A stretch of 64,000 bases of DNA. Origin: Gymnorhina tibicen. Its lineage: Eukaryota > Chordata > Aves > Passeriformes > Artamidae. The translations under genes were made by a program, and so were the position numbers. Location of the stretch: contig VXAZ01001833.1 in assembly GCA_013399875.1 (NCBI GenBank), forward strand, positions 124,001-188,000. Reading direction: 5' to 3'. Shown here piece after piece: positions 51,590 to 62,725 of the stretch (positions are counted from its first letter, which is position 1; the number at the start of each line of letters is the position of its first letter). Below the pieces are notes generated by a model. It had not been told where the DNA came from and did no database searches. It was given only the letters and a program-made list of their open reading frames with translations.

Positions 51590-52090
51590 TAAGACTTTTT
51601 ATGTTGTCCCTCACAACATCCTTCTGGACAAGCTGTCCAACTGTGGGATGAGTATGGTCATGGTGCACTGGGTGTAGAACTGTCTGAAGGACAGAGCTCA
51701 AAGGATTGCAGTGAATGGGGCTACAGATGGCTGGAGACTGGTCACCAGAGGTGTTCCTCAGGGCTCAGTTCCGTGCTGTTCAATGTATTTGTCAATGACC
51801 TGGACGCAGGAGTTGAATGCACCATTAGAGCTTGCTGATGATTCCAAACTGGGAGGTGCTGTTGACTCTCTAATGGGACAAGAGGCCTTCCAGAAGGGCA
51901 TGAAATCTAACAACAAACACTGGACACTGTCCCTGGCATTGAGTAGCACCTGGCACAAACACAAACTGGGAGAAGAGTGGCTGGAGAGCAGCCCTGCAGA
52001 AAGGGTCCCTGGGGTGCTGGTTGGCAGCAGGCTCAGTGTGAGTCACCAATGTGCCAGCACCCCATCCAGAGGTGCATCAAACACAGCAGA
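51590..52090 (+). mobile_element. CR1 LINE fragment, plus strand (RT region)
   Basis: RT palm sequence is recognisable: NILLDKLSNCGM, AVNGATDGWRLVTRGVPQGS (about 51,709-51,770), and ELADDSKLGGAVDSL (about 51,829-51,870). The Ala-Asp-Asp of the catalytic box is retained here, but the surrounding frame is shifted. The 3' end is missing, with no octamer tail, so this is an internal fragment. It ends near 52,090. Confidence 0.85.
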
Positions 52091-53537
52091 GCAAACCAAT
52101 AATTTTTCCTCTGTTTACTGCTGATACACTACTCCATGGTACCTAGGTAATTTTCATGATTGTTTACTATTTTGTTTTTTCTTGAGCTTACTTTTACTGA
52201 CACGGTACTTCTACTCTCACACTTACTTATCTGACCCACTTTTCAACTCCCATAGGTTTTCCTTCTGGTCCTGAAGTCAATGAAATTTTATCTTTAAAAC
52301 ATCCTTTATCTTTCTTCTGCAATGGGGTGCTTTTCACTTGTTAATTTTTGAATGAAAGTAGCTATGACCACTGTGAATTCAGCATTGTGTCTGTGTGTGA
52401 GTAGTACTCTAAGCATAGCCACCAGACAGTAATGCTCAGAAAATCTAACCCTCCATCCTGTAACTGGACCTCTGTAGGGGTCATGTTGGAGCGAGGCACC
52501 AATGTGCTTGGGCAGATGTGCTGGAAAAAGTGCATCACAGAGTAACAGATGCTTAGGGAGGTTCTGTACCACAGAAGATGCAGTATTATACATGGTCCAT
52601 TCCAGTAGTGGATGGGTACTAATCAGAAGTCTTGTGCATTCTTTTATCCTCTCTAGGTGACTCAAGACATCCTTTCCATCTGACACGTGGTGTCAGGTAA
52701 CCACAAATGCACATTACCTTTTCCTGTTTTGAAGTGCAAAGCTTTTACACTGGTAGACAGACAGGGTTGAAGAGTTGAAAGAATTCAATACTTCATAATT
52801 ATTCTTTAATTGGAGAAGTTGTTTTCCTTCCACACAAAAGACAGAAAAATTTGATGTACATCATACACAATAACTACTGTCATTGTATTTCTTAAAAGAA
52901 AGGTTGAAGTACCAGGAAAACTGTCTTATTAGTATTATATTTCTACACTAGAAAAAATAAGGAAGTAGAGTCTTAGATTGTCTGGGATCAACCTTCCTTA
53001 AACTAGCCCTGCATGGCAAGAAAAGCCATTAACCCTACAGTACAAAATGACTGCATCATTCATCATAGATCAAGGCTTGTAGTTTTCAAGGTTTCCATAC
53101 TAAAAATACAACAATTTAATTAGGATTATAAACTCTGCAATGCTTTACTGCCATCTATTTAATATAAAAATGTCCAGATTTTGGTATGATAAATATCCAT
53201 TCATTGTCTAATATCCAAAGGCATCCACTGCTGCTCATCTGTCTCTGTACAAACTGTGATAGAATTTATAATATAAACCATTATTATTGGGATGATTAAG
53301 TACAAGGAGTTGAATCCTGATCTCTATGCAGGGGTGTAAATGCAGAGCAACACCATTAGCTCGTATGTCATTGCACTGCAATTTAATAGGAAGGCATCAT
53401 TATATTTTCAGTTATAGACATGCTAGTAACAGAGATAAGGAATGTTGCATATGCCTGTAACCTAATGATTTACAGACACCCTTGCCCTAGGTCCTTCTTC
53501 TCTCCAAATGTCAAATATGTTAAATATCAAATCGTCA
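52091..53537. other. Unassigned AT-rich DNA
   Basis: Nothing is recognised. The 126-codon minus frame at 52,306-52,686 has no domain. Confidence 0.55.
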
Positions 53538-53905
53538 AATCACAGAACGTTTTGGGTTGGAAAGGACTTTTAAAGCTCATATAGTCCCACTTCCCTGCAA
53601 TGAACAGAGTCAACTTTCACTAGACCTGATTGTTCAAACACCCAGTCCAACCTGACTTTGAACACTTCCATGGATGGGGCATCCACAGCTCCTCTGGGCA
53701 ACCTGTTTCAGTGCCTCACCACCCCCACCGCAACTGTTGGGATGCAGCCATCAGTCAATTCCTTCTCCACCAATTCCTTATGTCTGCAATTTAGAGGTAA
53801 GAATGTTGCGGGGGAGCATATCAAAGGCCTTATGGGAATTCAGGTAGGTGACATCCATAACTCGTACATGATCCAACAATGCAGTTGATCAGCATTTGTT
53901 TCCTA
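53538..53905 (-). mobile_element. CR1 LINE, minus strand, internally deleted
   Basis: From the 3' end (AATCACAGAACGTTTTGGGT at about 53,540) the plus strand shows the reverse of the CR1 3' UTR up to about 53,720. It then jumps to RT sequence (CAAAGGCCTTATGGGAATTC at about 53,822), so the middle of the element is missing. Confidence 0.85.
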
Positions 53906-56900
53906 CAGCAGCATGAGAGCACAGGTTGCTGAAAATTTTTGGCCATAATTATGAATACTGCTGTACAGACCAAGCACTTCCAGGACATCACTGCATCCTA
54001 TCCTAAAGACAGGTTAATGTAGGCACTTCCAAAACTTTCCCGTTTGTCCTTATGAAACCATTACCAGAATGAAACCAAAAGGACTCTGTAAAAACTTAGT
54101 TTAGAAGATCCACAGAATTACTAAATTAAATCCTGTTTTTTGGTAGGTAAATCTGCAATAAAATTTTATTAAATTCTGTGGAACTCATTGTTCAGCAGAG
54201 AGGAATCTGTGGACATAATAACCATTCTAAACATTTATGCTGGTTCTCTAACAAGTTCAAGTGAGTTTGGTTGGTTTTTTGGTAACAATTAGAATGCTTG
54301 GTAACAATTTTTTGCTGTTTTTTTCTTTAACTATTAGAATGTTCTGTTTGCTTTTAAGGAAAATCTCTACATGCAGAGTAAGTTGGGAAATCTCAGAATG
54401 ACTGAAAATCTAGGCAAAATACAGTCTGGGTGAAGTAAGAAGTTCATTTTCAGGAAGCAATCCATTTTCATCATTATGGTCATGTAGTTAAATCAAGCAA
54501 AAAGCAGGGCAGAACGTCTGGACTGTAATTACTGGAATTTTACCAAATATTAATGAAAGAACATTCCAAAAATAGCATCAAAAAGATGCATTTGAAGCTA
54601 AAATTATGCAGGCAGTGTTTTCATTTATAAATCTATGTTCTTCCATCTCTAGAACTGGAGACAACTTGAAGTCTTATGCTGTATCTCTCATCTGCAAAAG
54701 TCAGGCTTCAGATCCACACCACATAACATTCTAATCTTTAATACTTGTGTTCTATAGGTCTACCGTGTGCAGAGATAAAATCATCATTCATAGTGTCCCG
54801 AAGAACTTCAGAAAAGCATAACTTTTTATTCCCATGAGCAAGAAGTGCAAAGAAATCTGTAACCTTTGGGCTTTTGAGAAAAGTGGAGTAGCATAGTATG
54901 GATGAGTAGTTGGATATAATCTGTTCTATACAAATATTACTAATATTAAGTCACACAATCTGTTTCACACACAGATGAATTAAAGGAAAATTATTTTATG
55001 CTGAACACATTTTACTTATTTAGTTATGACGAAAAATGTAATCACTCTACAGATGAACAGAAAATATGGAAGGTTTTTGTGATGCTCCTTTGCAAAGGTA
55101 AGAAACAAGCAACACATCAGTGTTTCTTTCAGAAATGAAGTTTCACCATCTGTATTGTTTCTTGAGGAACATTGTGTTGAAGGCTAAGATGCTACTCTGC
55201 CTCAGTTGTAAGGCAGGTTAATCACTCATGGTGCAGACCCCAGACTGCTCATCTACACTCAGCCAATGCTTGATAGAGAAAATAGTGCCACCAGTGAGGA
55301 GATGCTATTTCTCGTTGTAATTAGCAAGTCTTCACAAGTAGATGTCTGAAAACAACAGAAAAAACTAATGTTGCTGAAAATAATGTCCTGAAAAAGTAAA
55401 AACGGGGCAAAATATTGCCAGCACAATAACTGCTTTGAATAACAAAGGAAAGCTTCTTCTTGTGACTGCTGTGGCAAGGGGAAGAGCATTATAATTGACT
55501 TGACAACTAGCAAAGACTTTGGGCTGATACCTTTACTGTCTTCCCTTGACAAAAGCAGGTTTCCTGGCTTTTACCTTGTTGTTTTTAAACAGGCTAGGCT
55601 CTGCACCCAGGAATAATGCAAGCCAATATTCTCACAGAAGCACTGAGGTGGTACGAATGTAAAAATAAATTAATTATTATAGAGCATTTCATATCCTAAT
55701 TACAAACACCAATATAGCTTCAGGTCTTATTCCCTAGTAGAACTGAGTCCACCTGAAGTAACAGACAGACAGTTACAGGTTTTGCTGGCATTCTGAAAGA
55801 GAAACAAAATTCCTTCCTCAGGTCCAGCTGGATTTCATGATTATCAAACCCCATTTCTGGAACGGGACACTGCCTACAGAGTTCACCACTTTGTAAATAG
55901 ATGCAAATATGAGCTATTCCTTCTGGATGTTATTTCTCAGTCATATGAAATGTAATTCCTACTTGTCCTCTGACAGGTGAAAATTAGGTTCTCCAGGTCA
56001 GTTGTGCCAAGATATCCAGATGTCAGGTTGGCAGACACGACCTGAACGTTTCTACCAGGACATTATCATCTATTCTGTATCTCCTGCTTTGCTAATGAAT
56101 CTTTCCACTCCTATTAAGACTCTTGACTGCTTTGATACCATTAGTTCCCTTTAGCAAGAGAAGTGTATTCAGGCTAGACAGAGAAGTTTTCACTTCAAAA
56201 ACATATTTTAGACAGGCATCTTCTGTGTCAGGGAAGAGAATCTGGAGTGTCTTCACACCTTTTAAACATAAAAACATACTGAAGTTTCAAGTACTCATTA
56301 ATGCAGAAAATGCAGTCTCCTTTTATCAGCATCTTCAATTACACAATTTTATACCAAATGAACTAATTTGACACCTTTCTTCCCAGGTACAGAGAGACAT
56401 GTGAAGAAATAGCTCATTAACCTATTTTTAAAAAGTCTGCCAAGCTGGAAAGAAGCAAGAAATATTTTCATGAAGTATTTTTATTTTGATAGGATTCCAG
56501 TATCTGTCAGTTTTCCATTTTGTTGTTTTATTAGAACTCTTGAATTCTTAAATGGCTTCAAAGCTTTTAAAATTACCAAAACCAAATGTTTTTAAATCAT
56601 TAATGATTCTGAATTAGACTCATATACAAAAGCATTATTTTACAGAGTTAGACTTAAATTGTGTGGTGGTAATTTCACACAGAATTGAAATCTTTATTCT
56701 CCTGCAAAAAAAAAAAAAATCTACTCTCAAAAGTCAACAACATACTTCTAAGAGGTTGGTGGGAGGTAAGTAATAGGAGTTTTTTATTTAAAGGCCCACA
56801 CAATGCAAGCAATACAGAAATTTATGCTGTACTATACTACTAGAACTAAACTGTTCTTTCTACACCTGAGGCTTAGACAACCTCTAGCAAATTCTCAGCC

Positions 56901-57164
56901 TTTGACAAGACTAGAAACTATGTTATCAGATTAAAAGTCCAATTTCAAGTCAAACTATCAATCTCGAATAGGAACTGAATGAGGCAGATCACAGAATCCA
57001 AACTGATATTTACCATGGGTCAGGAATTCCTATGGCTTTCAGGTAGAAAAAGAAAGTGTATGGACTTTGGAAGCAAGGTCAGGCTACACAGGATGGTTAC
57101 AGAAGTGCTGTTTGACACTGTAGGGAGAAAATTCATGTGGCCAAAACTTAATTACAACAATTCT
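53906..57164. other. Unassigned AT-rich DNA
   Basis: No gene is supported. There is a direct repeat TTGGTAACAATT near 54,280-54,310 and an A14 run at 56,706-56,719. Confidence 0.55.
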
Positions 57165-58345
57165 CGTTTTAGTTCATGATAATATTATGCAGAAGGTTAT
57201 CTGGGAGCTATTGTAAAACACATGAAAGACAATGCAGTCATCAATCAAAGCCAAAATGAGTTCCTGAAGGGATAGTCATGCCTTCCTAAGGCTACTGTCT
57301 AGTGGACAAAGGGAAGGCAGTGGATGTGGGGGTTTTTGTGTTTAGCAGAGCTTTTTATACAGTCTCTGACATTATCCATCTGGACAAAATGTCCAGCATA
57401 CAGGTGAACACATATACAATATGATGGGTGAAAAATTGGTTGAAGGATTGTGTTCAAAGGGTTGTAGTAAAGGGGGTAGCATTTGGCTGTGTCCAGTCAC
57501 TAGTGGTGTTTTCAGGGCTCAGCATAGAGTTTTATGTTTTTTATGTCAGATAGTGGAATGCACTCTCAGTAAGTGCACACTGAGTTCGCAGGCAATACTA
57601 ATCTAGGAGGAGAAATTGGTTGCCTTGAATGTAGAGACACCTTACAAAGAGAGATATTAAAAGGTTAGAGTGCTGTAAGATCACCAGCCATATAAAATTT
57701 AACAAGAACATGTCACACTTTGTAGCTGGGAGAGTGTAATTCAAAATACATGCATAGACTGGGGAACCAGATTCTGGAGTGCAGCCCTGTAGAAAGGGAT
57801 GTGGGAGTTTTGGCCGGTGGTTATTCCAAAGAGAGTCAACAATGTGCTCTAGCAGCCAAAAGGGCCAACAATATTTTGGGGTACATCAAGTACCCCAGTT
57901 ACAAGTTAGCAGTATAGCTAACTGACCAAAAGGAGTGATGGTCCCAGTATACTCAGCACTGGTACACCTTGAGTACTGTGTGCAGTTTTGGGCTCCCTGA
58001 AACAAACAAAAAAATAAGAATGTGTCCTAAGGAGGGCAACAAATACAGTGAAAGGACTAGAGAGCAACTGACAATGTTAGGTTTGTTCAGCTTAGTGAAT
58101 AGTAGACTGAGGCATTATCTAATTTTTGTCTACACCTTTGTCATGAAGGAAAGCAGAGAGTGAGATGCTGAATTCTTCTGCCTTGTGTGTGGTAAAAAGA
58201 CTTGAGGGAATGGCTTTAAGCCTCAGGAAAAGTTCAGATTGGATATTAAGAATATCATCTTCACTAAGAAGGTGGTAAGTACTGGAAATTGTCAAGGGTC
58301 CAAGCTTCTTGGTGTTCATGAAGTGGTCAGACATCACTCTTTGAT
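57165..58345 (+). mobile_element. Old CR1 LINE, plus strand
   Basis: The element is heavily diverged but keeps the CR1 order: an RT fingers remnant (CAGTCATCAATCAAAGCCAA, near 57,236-57,255), an FSRAFYTVS-like reading near 57,340, a decayed GVPQG box near 57,500, RT C-terminal RVNNVLXSSQKGQQYFG-like text near 57,830-57,880, LEYCVQFWAP-type text near 57,970, and 3' UTR to about 58,345. No intact octamer tail remains. Many indels make it one of the older CR1 copies here. Confidence 0.78.
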
Positions 58346-59557
58346 ACAGGCATCTCTGATCTGTCCACAGAGAAGGTGACCACAGGTTTTCTTATGCCAC
58401 TGCTCAGCAGTATCCAATCATTTTATTTAGACAGTGTGTATTGCTGATGTCCTTTCACACCTAAACATTTCTTCTGCTGTACAGTCCAGCCCTATACTTT
58501 ATTTGAAGCCTAGCAGCACTACGTTTCTCCAAGTTATAATGCATCTGTGAATGTTCTTTGTCTTGCAGAATCTGAAAAGTACACAGCACAGTCAAAAGGT
58601 TTTAATATTTTTCTTGTGTCATCAAATTGATTGTGCAGACATAGAAAGTGTGTCCTGGACATTTGGATAGATGGAACCCAGTCAGAGGTTCTTGACCTTC
58701 CTAGTATGTACTAAGTATTGCCATATAATGGCTGTTTATTGGTAAATACCTAGTAAATAATTTCTCCTGTATCTTACATTCATCACCTGTAGTGTAAGGC
58801 TCGATCTCCTACAGATCTCAGCAGTGCTGGGAAATTATTGATACCTGCAAACTTCTCTGAGATTCTTGAATGTAAGTTGCAATGGAAGAGTGATATAAGA
58901 AGAGGAGGGAAGTCCTCTGGATAAAAGTTTTACTTCACTTTATAACATTACAGTGCTGATTAATTTATTTGCCTTGAAGAAAAACACTTTAATAATTTCC
59001 ATAGGAGAATGAATTGATGTGTGTGAACTCTCAAAAGAGAGGAATTCCCTTTCAACTACATATGTCTGCTTATTAGTTAGCAGTCCTTTAACGTTGGTAG
59101 TGTTACTACTTTGAAGAGCAAGTGCCTACAGAAAGATGGCACAGTTTGAAAAGAAGTGTCAAGGGATTCAGTGATTTCTGAAGACAAGTGAACCCAAACA
59201 GGAGAAGAGAGGAGCAAGGGAAGGATTTGATTTAGGACGCACACATCAAGTGTGGCAGTTCATCATTCTAATTATGTTAGTAGGACTAATGTGCTTCAGC
59301 TTGCCAGTTGTATTTAAAACTAGTAAAACACATTGCTTGTTCTCAAAACATGTACATCCTTTCCTTCCGAACTGCAGGATGTTACGGTTCCAAAAGCAGT
59401 GCTTGTACAAAGAGCAGCAGACAACAGCAAGAGGGAAGTGAGGAGCATCTGGATAATACATAATTGGAAAGTAGTTTCCAGTCTTTTATTCTTATGCAGT
59501 GAGCAGAGAAACTGCTGTATTAGTGGTAGAAAGCTGGCCTGTTTTCTTTTGGCCAGG
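58346..59557. other. Unassigned AT-rich DNA
   Basis: Nothing is recognised between the old CR1 and the ERVL-like LTR. The frames are short and have no domain. Confidence 0.6.
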
Positions 59558-60170
59558 TATCAGAGTTTGACCCAGCCAACAACTAAGAATCACACAGCCG
59601 CTTGATCTCTTCCCTCTGCCCCAGCGGGAAGGAGAACCAAAGGAAAAAAAGTAAACTTCATGGGTTGATATAAGAATCATTTAATTATTGAAACAAAATG
59701 AAATTTAATAATACTCCTAACAATACTAATGACAAAAATAGCAGTGATTACAATAATAGTAATGATAATAATAACAACAATAATAATTTTAATGAAAAGG
59801 AGAGAGTAAAACTCAAGAGCAGCAAGTGATACACAATACAGTTGTTCACCATCCTCAGACTGATGCCCAGCCCTGACAGAAACTGGCCCCCTTCCACATA
59901 AATCTCCCTCATTTATATACTGGACATGATGTTCTATGGTATGGAAATCCTTCTGGCCAGTTCAGGTCAGCTGTCTCTTCCAGCTTCTTGGGTACCTGCT
60001 CACTGGCAGAGCATGGGACACTGAAAAGTCCTTGACTCAGAGCAAACACTGCTCAGCAACACCCAAAAGCATCATTGTGTTATCAATATTATTCTCATAC
60101 TGAATACGGAACACAGCACTGTACAGTTACTAAGATGAAAATGAAGTCCATCACAGCCAAAACCAGGATA
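59558..60170 (-). mobile_element. 3' LTR of the ERVL-like provirus remnant, about 613 bp
   Basis: On the minus strand the LTR begins TATCCTGGTTTTGGCTGTG (60,170 leftward; the expected TG has decayed to TA) and ends near GGGTCAAACTCTGATA at 59,558. It has a TATA box AGTATATAAAT (around 59,911-59,920) and a likely poly(A) signal ATTAAA at 59,680-59,685. Blocks such as TTGATAACACAATGATG and GTTGCTGAGCAGTG are shared with the solo LTR at 28.7 kb. An (AAT)n-like microsatellite at about 59,700-59,790 lies inside it, in the region between the cap site and poly(A) signal. It directly follows the truncated pol (60,220-60,600) on the same strand, so it is the downstream LTR. The right-hand 5' LTR would lie beyond the window. 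Confidence 0.88.
59700..59790. repeat. (AAT)n-like imperfect microsatellite inside the LTR
   Basis: A run of AAT/AAC/ATA triplets with many interruptions, contained in the minus-strand LTR. Confidence 0.75.
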
Positions 60171-60214
60171 GAATCCACCCCTGATCCCATACAAAATACT
60201 TCATTCCAGGTCCC

Positions 60215-60600
60215 ACACTTCCTAGTAGCACATCACCTTTCCTGTCTCTTGGTAATTATACACATAGACATATAATATCCTTAGTCTGTGGACCATCCCT
60301 GTAAAACTCCAATTAGTTAATTCAGACCATGACCTTGGACTAAATCTGTCCAAAGCTGTTTGTATCAGTATATAGAAGGTGGTAGGGCTGTATTTCCACC
60401 CTGGGGCAGGTGATTTCAAGTGTAGTACACACCCCTCTAAGTGAAGCCAAACTGTGGTCTTCACTCTGCTGCCAAAGGGATTGAGAAAGACGCATCATCA
60501 ATATCAATTGTGGCACCACTGGGCTACCTTTAGCTCCAATTCATACAGAAGTTCCAGTATGTCCAGTATGGCAGCAGGGCAGTAGTCAGTGATGGCATGA
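60215..60600 (-). pseudogene. ERVL-like pol remnant: reverse transcriptase palm
   Basis: In the virus, reverse transcriptase copies genomic RNA into DNA. Minus-strand sequence shows the RT palm. Motif A reads IDIDDASFSIPLAAE (60,464-60,508) and is followed by a stop. An RPQFGFT string comes next, then motif B LPQG at 60,398-60,409, and a GWKYSPTTFYILIQTAL reading in another frame just downstream. Stops and at least one frameshift interrupt it. About 45 bases later the sequence meets the 3' LTR, so the catalytic YXDD box, RNase H, integrase and anything further are missing, removed by a deletion joining mid-RT to the LTR region. The RT N-terminal part lies on the other side of the CR1 insertion (60,601-62,725). 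The piece is non-functional. Confidence 0.88.
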
Positions 60601-60664
60601 ATCACAGAATCACAGAATCACAGAATCACAGAATCACAGAATCACAGAATCACAGAATCACAGA
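60601..60664. repeat. (ATCACAGA)8 CR1 3' octamer tail
   Basis: Eight perfect head-to-tail copies of the CR1 terminal octamer. The CR1 at 41.2 kb has three, and most CR1 copies carry two to four, so this array looks expanded. Confidence 0.95.
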
Positions 60665-62725
60665 ATGAGTAGTGATGGAAGGTACCACAGTAGGTCATCT
60701 GGTCCAACAGCCCTGCTCAGGCAGGGTAATCCTGGAGCACATGGCACAGGATTGCATCCAGATGGTTCTTGAATATCTCCAGTGAGGGAGATTCCACAAT
60801 CTCTTTGGGCAACCTGTTCCATTGTGGGTCACCCACATGTAAAGTTCTTCCTCGTATTCAGGTGGAACTTCCTGTACATCAGTTTCTGCCTGTTGCCTCT
60901 TGTCCTATTGCTTGGCACCACCAAGAGGAGGCTAACTCCATCGTCTTAACACTCTGCCTTCAGACACTCATAGACATTGATGGAGTCCCCTTTCAGTCAT
61001 CTCTTCTCAGCACTGAACAGCCCCAGCTCTCTGTGTCTTTCCTCATAAGCAAAATGCTCCAGTCCCTTAATCACCTTCATAGTTCTTTACTGGGCATGCT
61101 TCAGGAGCTCCATGTCTCTCTTTTACTGAGGAGCTCAGAATTGTACACAGCACTCCAGATGTGGCCTCACTAAGGCCAAGATGAGGGGCAGGGTCACTTC
61201 CCTTGACCTGCTGGCAATGTTCTTCCTAATGCATCCCAGGCTATCACTGGCCTTGGCCACAAGGGCACTACTGGCTCACGGAGAGCTTGTTGTCCACCAG
61301 AACCCCCAGGTCCTTCTCCACAGAGCTCCTTTCCAGCAGGTCACCCCCAGCCTGTGCTGGTGCCTGGGGTTGTTCCTCCCCAGGTGCAGGATCCTGCATT
61401 TGCCTTTGCTGAATTTCAGAAGGTTCCTCTCTGCCCATCTCTCCAGCCTGTCAAGGTCCTTCTGAAGGGCTGCACGGCCCTCTGGGGTATCAGCCACTCC
61501 TCCCAGCTTTGTGTTGGCAGTGACATTGCTGAGGAGGCCTCTGCCCCTTCGTCCAGGTAGTTAATGGATAAGTTAAACAAGGCTGGGCCCAGTATTGAAC
61601 CTTGGGAGGCACCACCATGAACGGGCCTCCAACTGGAGCCTGTGCCACTGATTATGACCTCTGGGATCTGCTGTTCAGCCAGTTCACAATCCATCTGCCT
61701 GTCCACCCATCCAGTCCACTCTTCCTGAGTTTGCCCGTGAGGACATTGTTAGAGACAGTGTCGAAAGCCTCACTGAAGTCGAGGTAGACAAGAGCCACTG
61801 CTCTCCCCTCATCCATCCAGTTGTTTTATTGTGGAAGGTAATCAGGTTGGCCAAGCATGATTTGCCTTTAGTGAATCCATGCTGACTACTTCTGATCACC
61901 TTCTTGTCCTCCCTGTGGATAGAGGTGACCTCCAGAATGAGGTGCTCCATCACCTTTCCAGAGACTGAGGTGAGGCTGACTGGCTGGTAGTTCCCTGCAT
62001 CCTCCTTCTTGCCATGTTTGAAGACTTGGGTGACATTTGCTTTCTTCAGTCCTCAGGCACCAATCCTCATCTCCATGACCTTTTGAAGATGATAGTAAGG
62101 AGCATAGCTATGATGTCCATCAGCTGTCTCAGCACGCCTATGTACATCGTGTCAGGGCCCATGGACTTGCAGATGTCAAGTTTGCTTAGGTGTTCTCCAA
62201 CCCAACCCTTCCTGACAAAGGAATATTCTTCCAGCATTCCTTTACCCTGGTCTCCTGGCTCAGAGATCCCTGAAGGCTGGTCTTGCCAGTGAAGACCAAA
62301 ACAAAGGTGTCATTCAGCAACTCTACCTTCTCTGCATCCTGTTACCATGGTACTATGGTCCCTGGGCACACATTATCCTTAGTTTTCCTTTTGTTATTGA
62401 TGTATTTGAAAAAGCCTTTCTTACTATTCTTGACATCCTTGGTCAGATTTAATGCCATCTGGGCCTTGGACTTCCTCGTCTCATTCTACTTAGTCTGACA
62501 ACCTCCCAACATTAATTTTAAGTGGCTCGACCCTGCTTCCATCTCCTGCGTGTTTTGTGCTTATACTTGAGTAATGGCAGGAGTTCTTTATTCATCCATG
62601 CAGCTGTCTCACCCTTTTGCCCCATTTCTTGCTTATCAGGATGTATCATTCTTCAGCCTGAGGAAGCCATCATTGAATAATCAACTGTCTTGGACCTTCC
62701 TTACCTCCAAGGCCACAATGATCTT
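60601..62725 (-). mobile_element. CR1 LINE inserted in ERVL pol, minus strand, 2.1 kb
   Basis: The 3' end is an eight-copy ATCACAGA octamer array at 60,601-60,664. Leftward on the minus strand from about 62,725 come ETAAWMNKELLPLLKYKHKT (about 62,555-62,620), an LVFTGKTS-like reading, GMSPTG-like fingers text, SSQHGFTKGKSCLANLITFH (about 61,830-61,890), and a decayed FSEAFDTVS region near 61,760. Then follow GASQGSILGPALFNLSINYL (about 61,560-61,620), a ruined catalytic box (Val-Thr-Ala-Asn in place of FADD) before TKLGGVAD (61,499-61,535), and LDRLERWAERNLLKFSKGKC. The 3' UTR runs from about 61,170 to 60,665. It is 5'-truncated like most CR1 and inactive. It is the longest CR1 in the window. 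Confidence 0.93.

Noticed and set aside
60601..60664. Regular short repeat resembling a CRISPR-like or satellite array
   Set aside because: It is a head-to-tail octamer without spacers, at the end of a CR1, and is the known CR1 3' tail structure.
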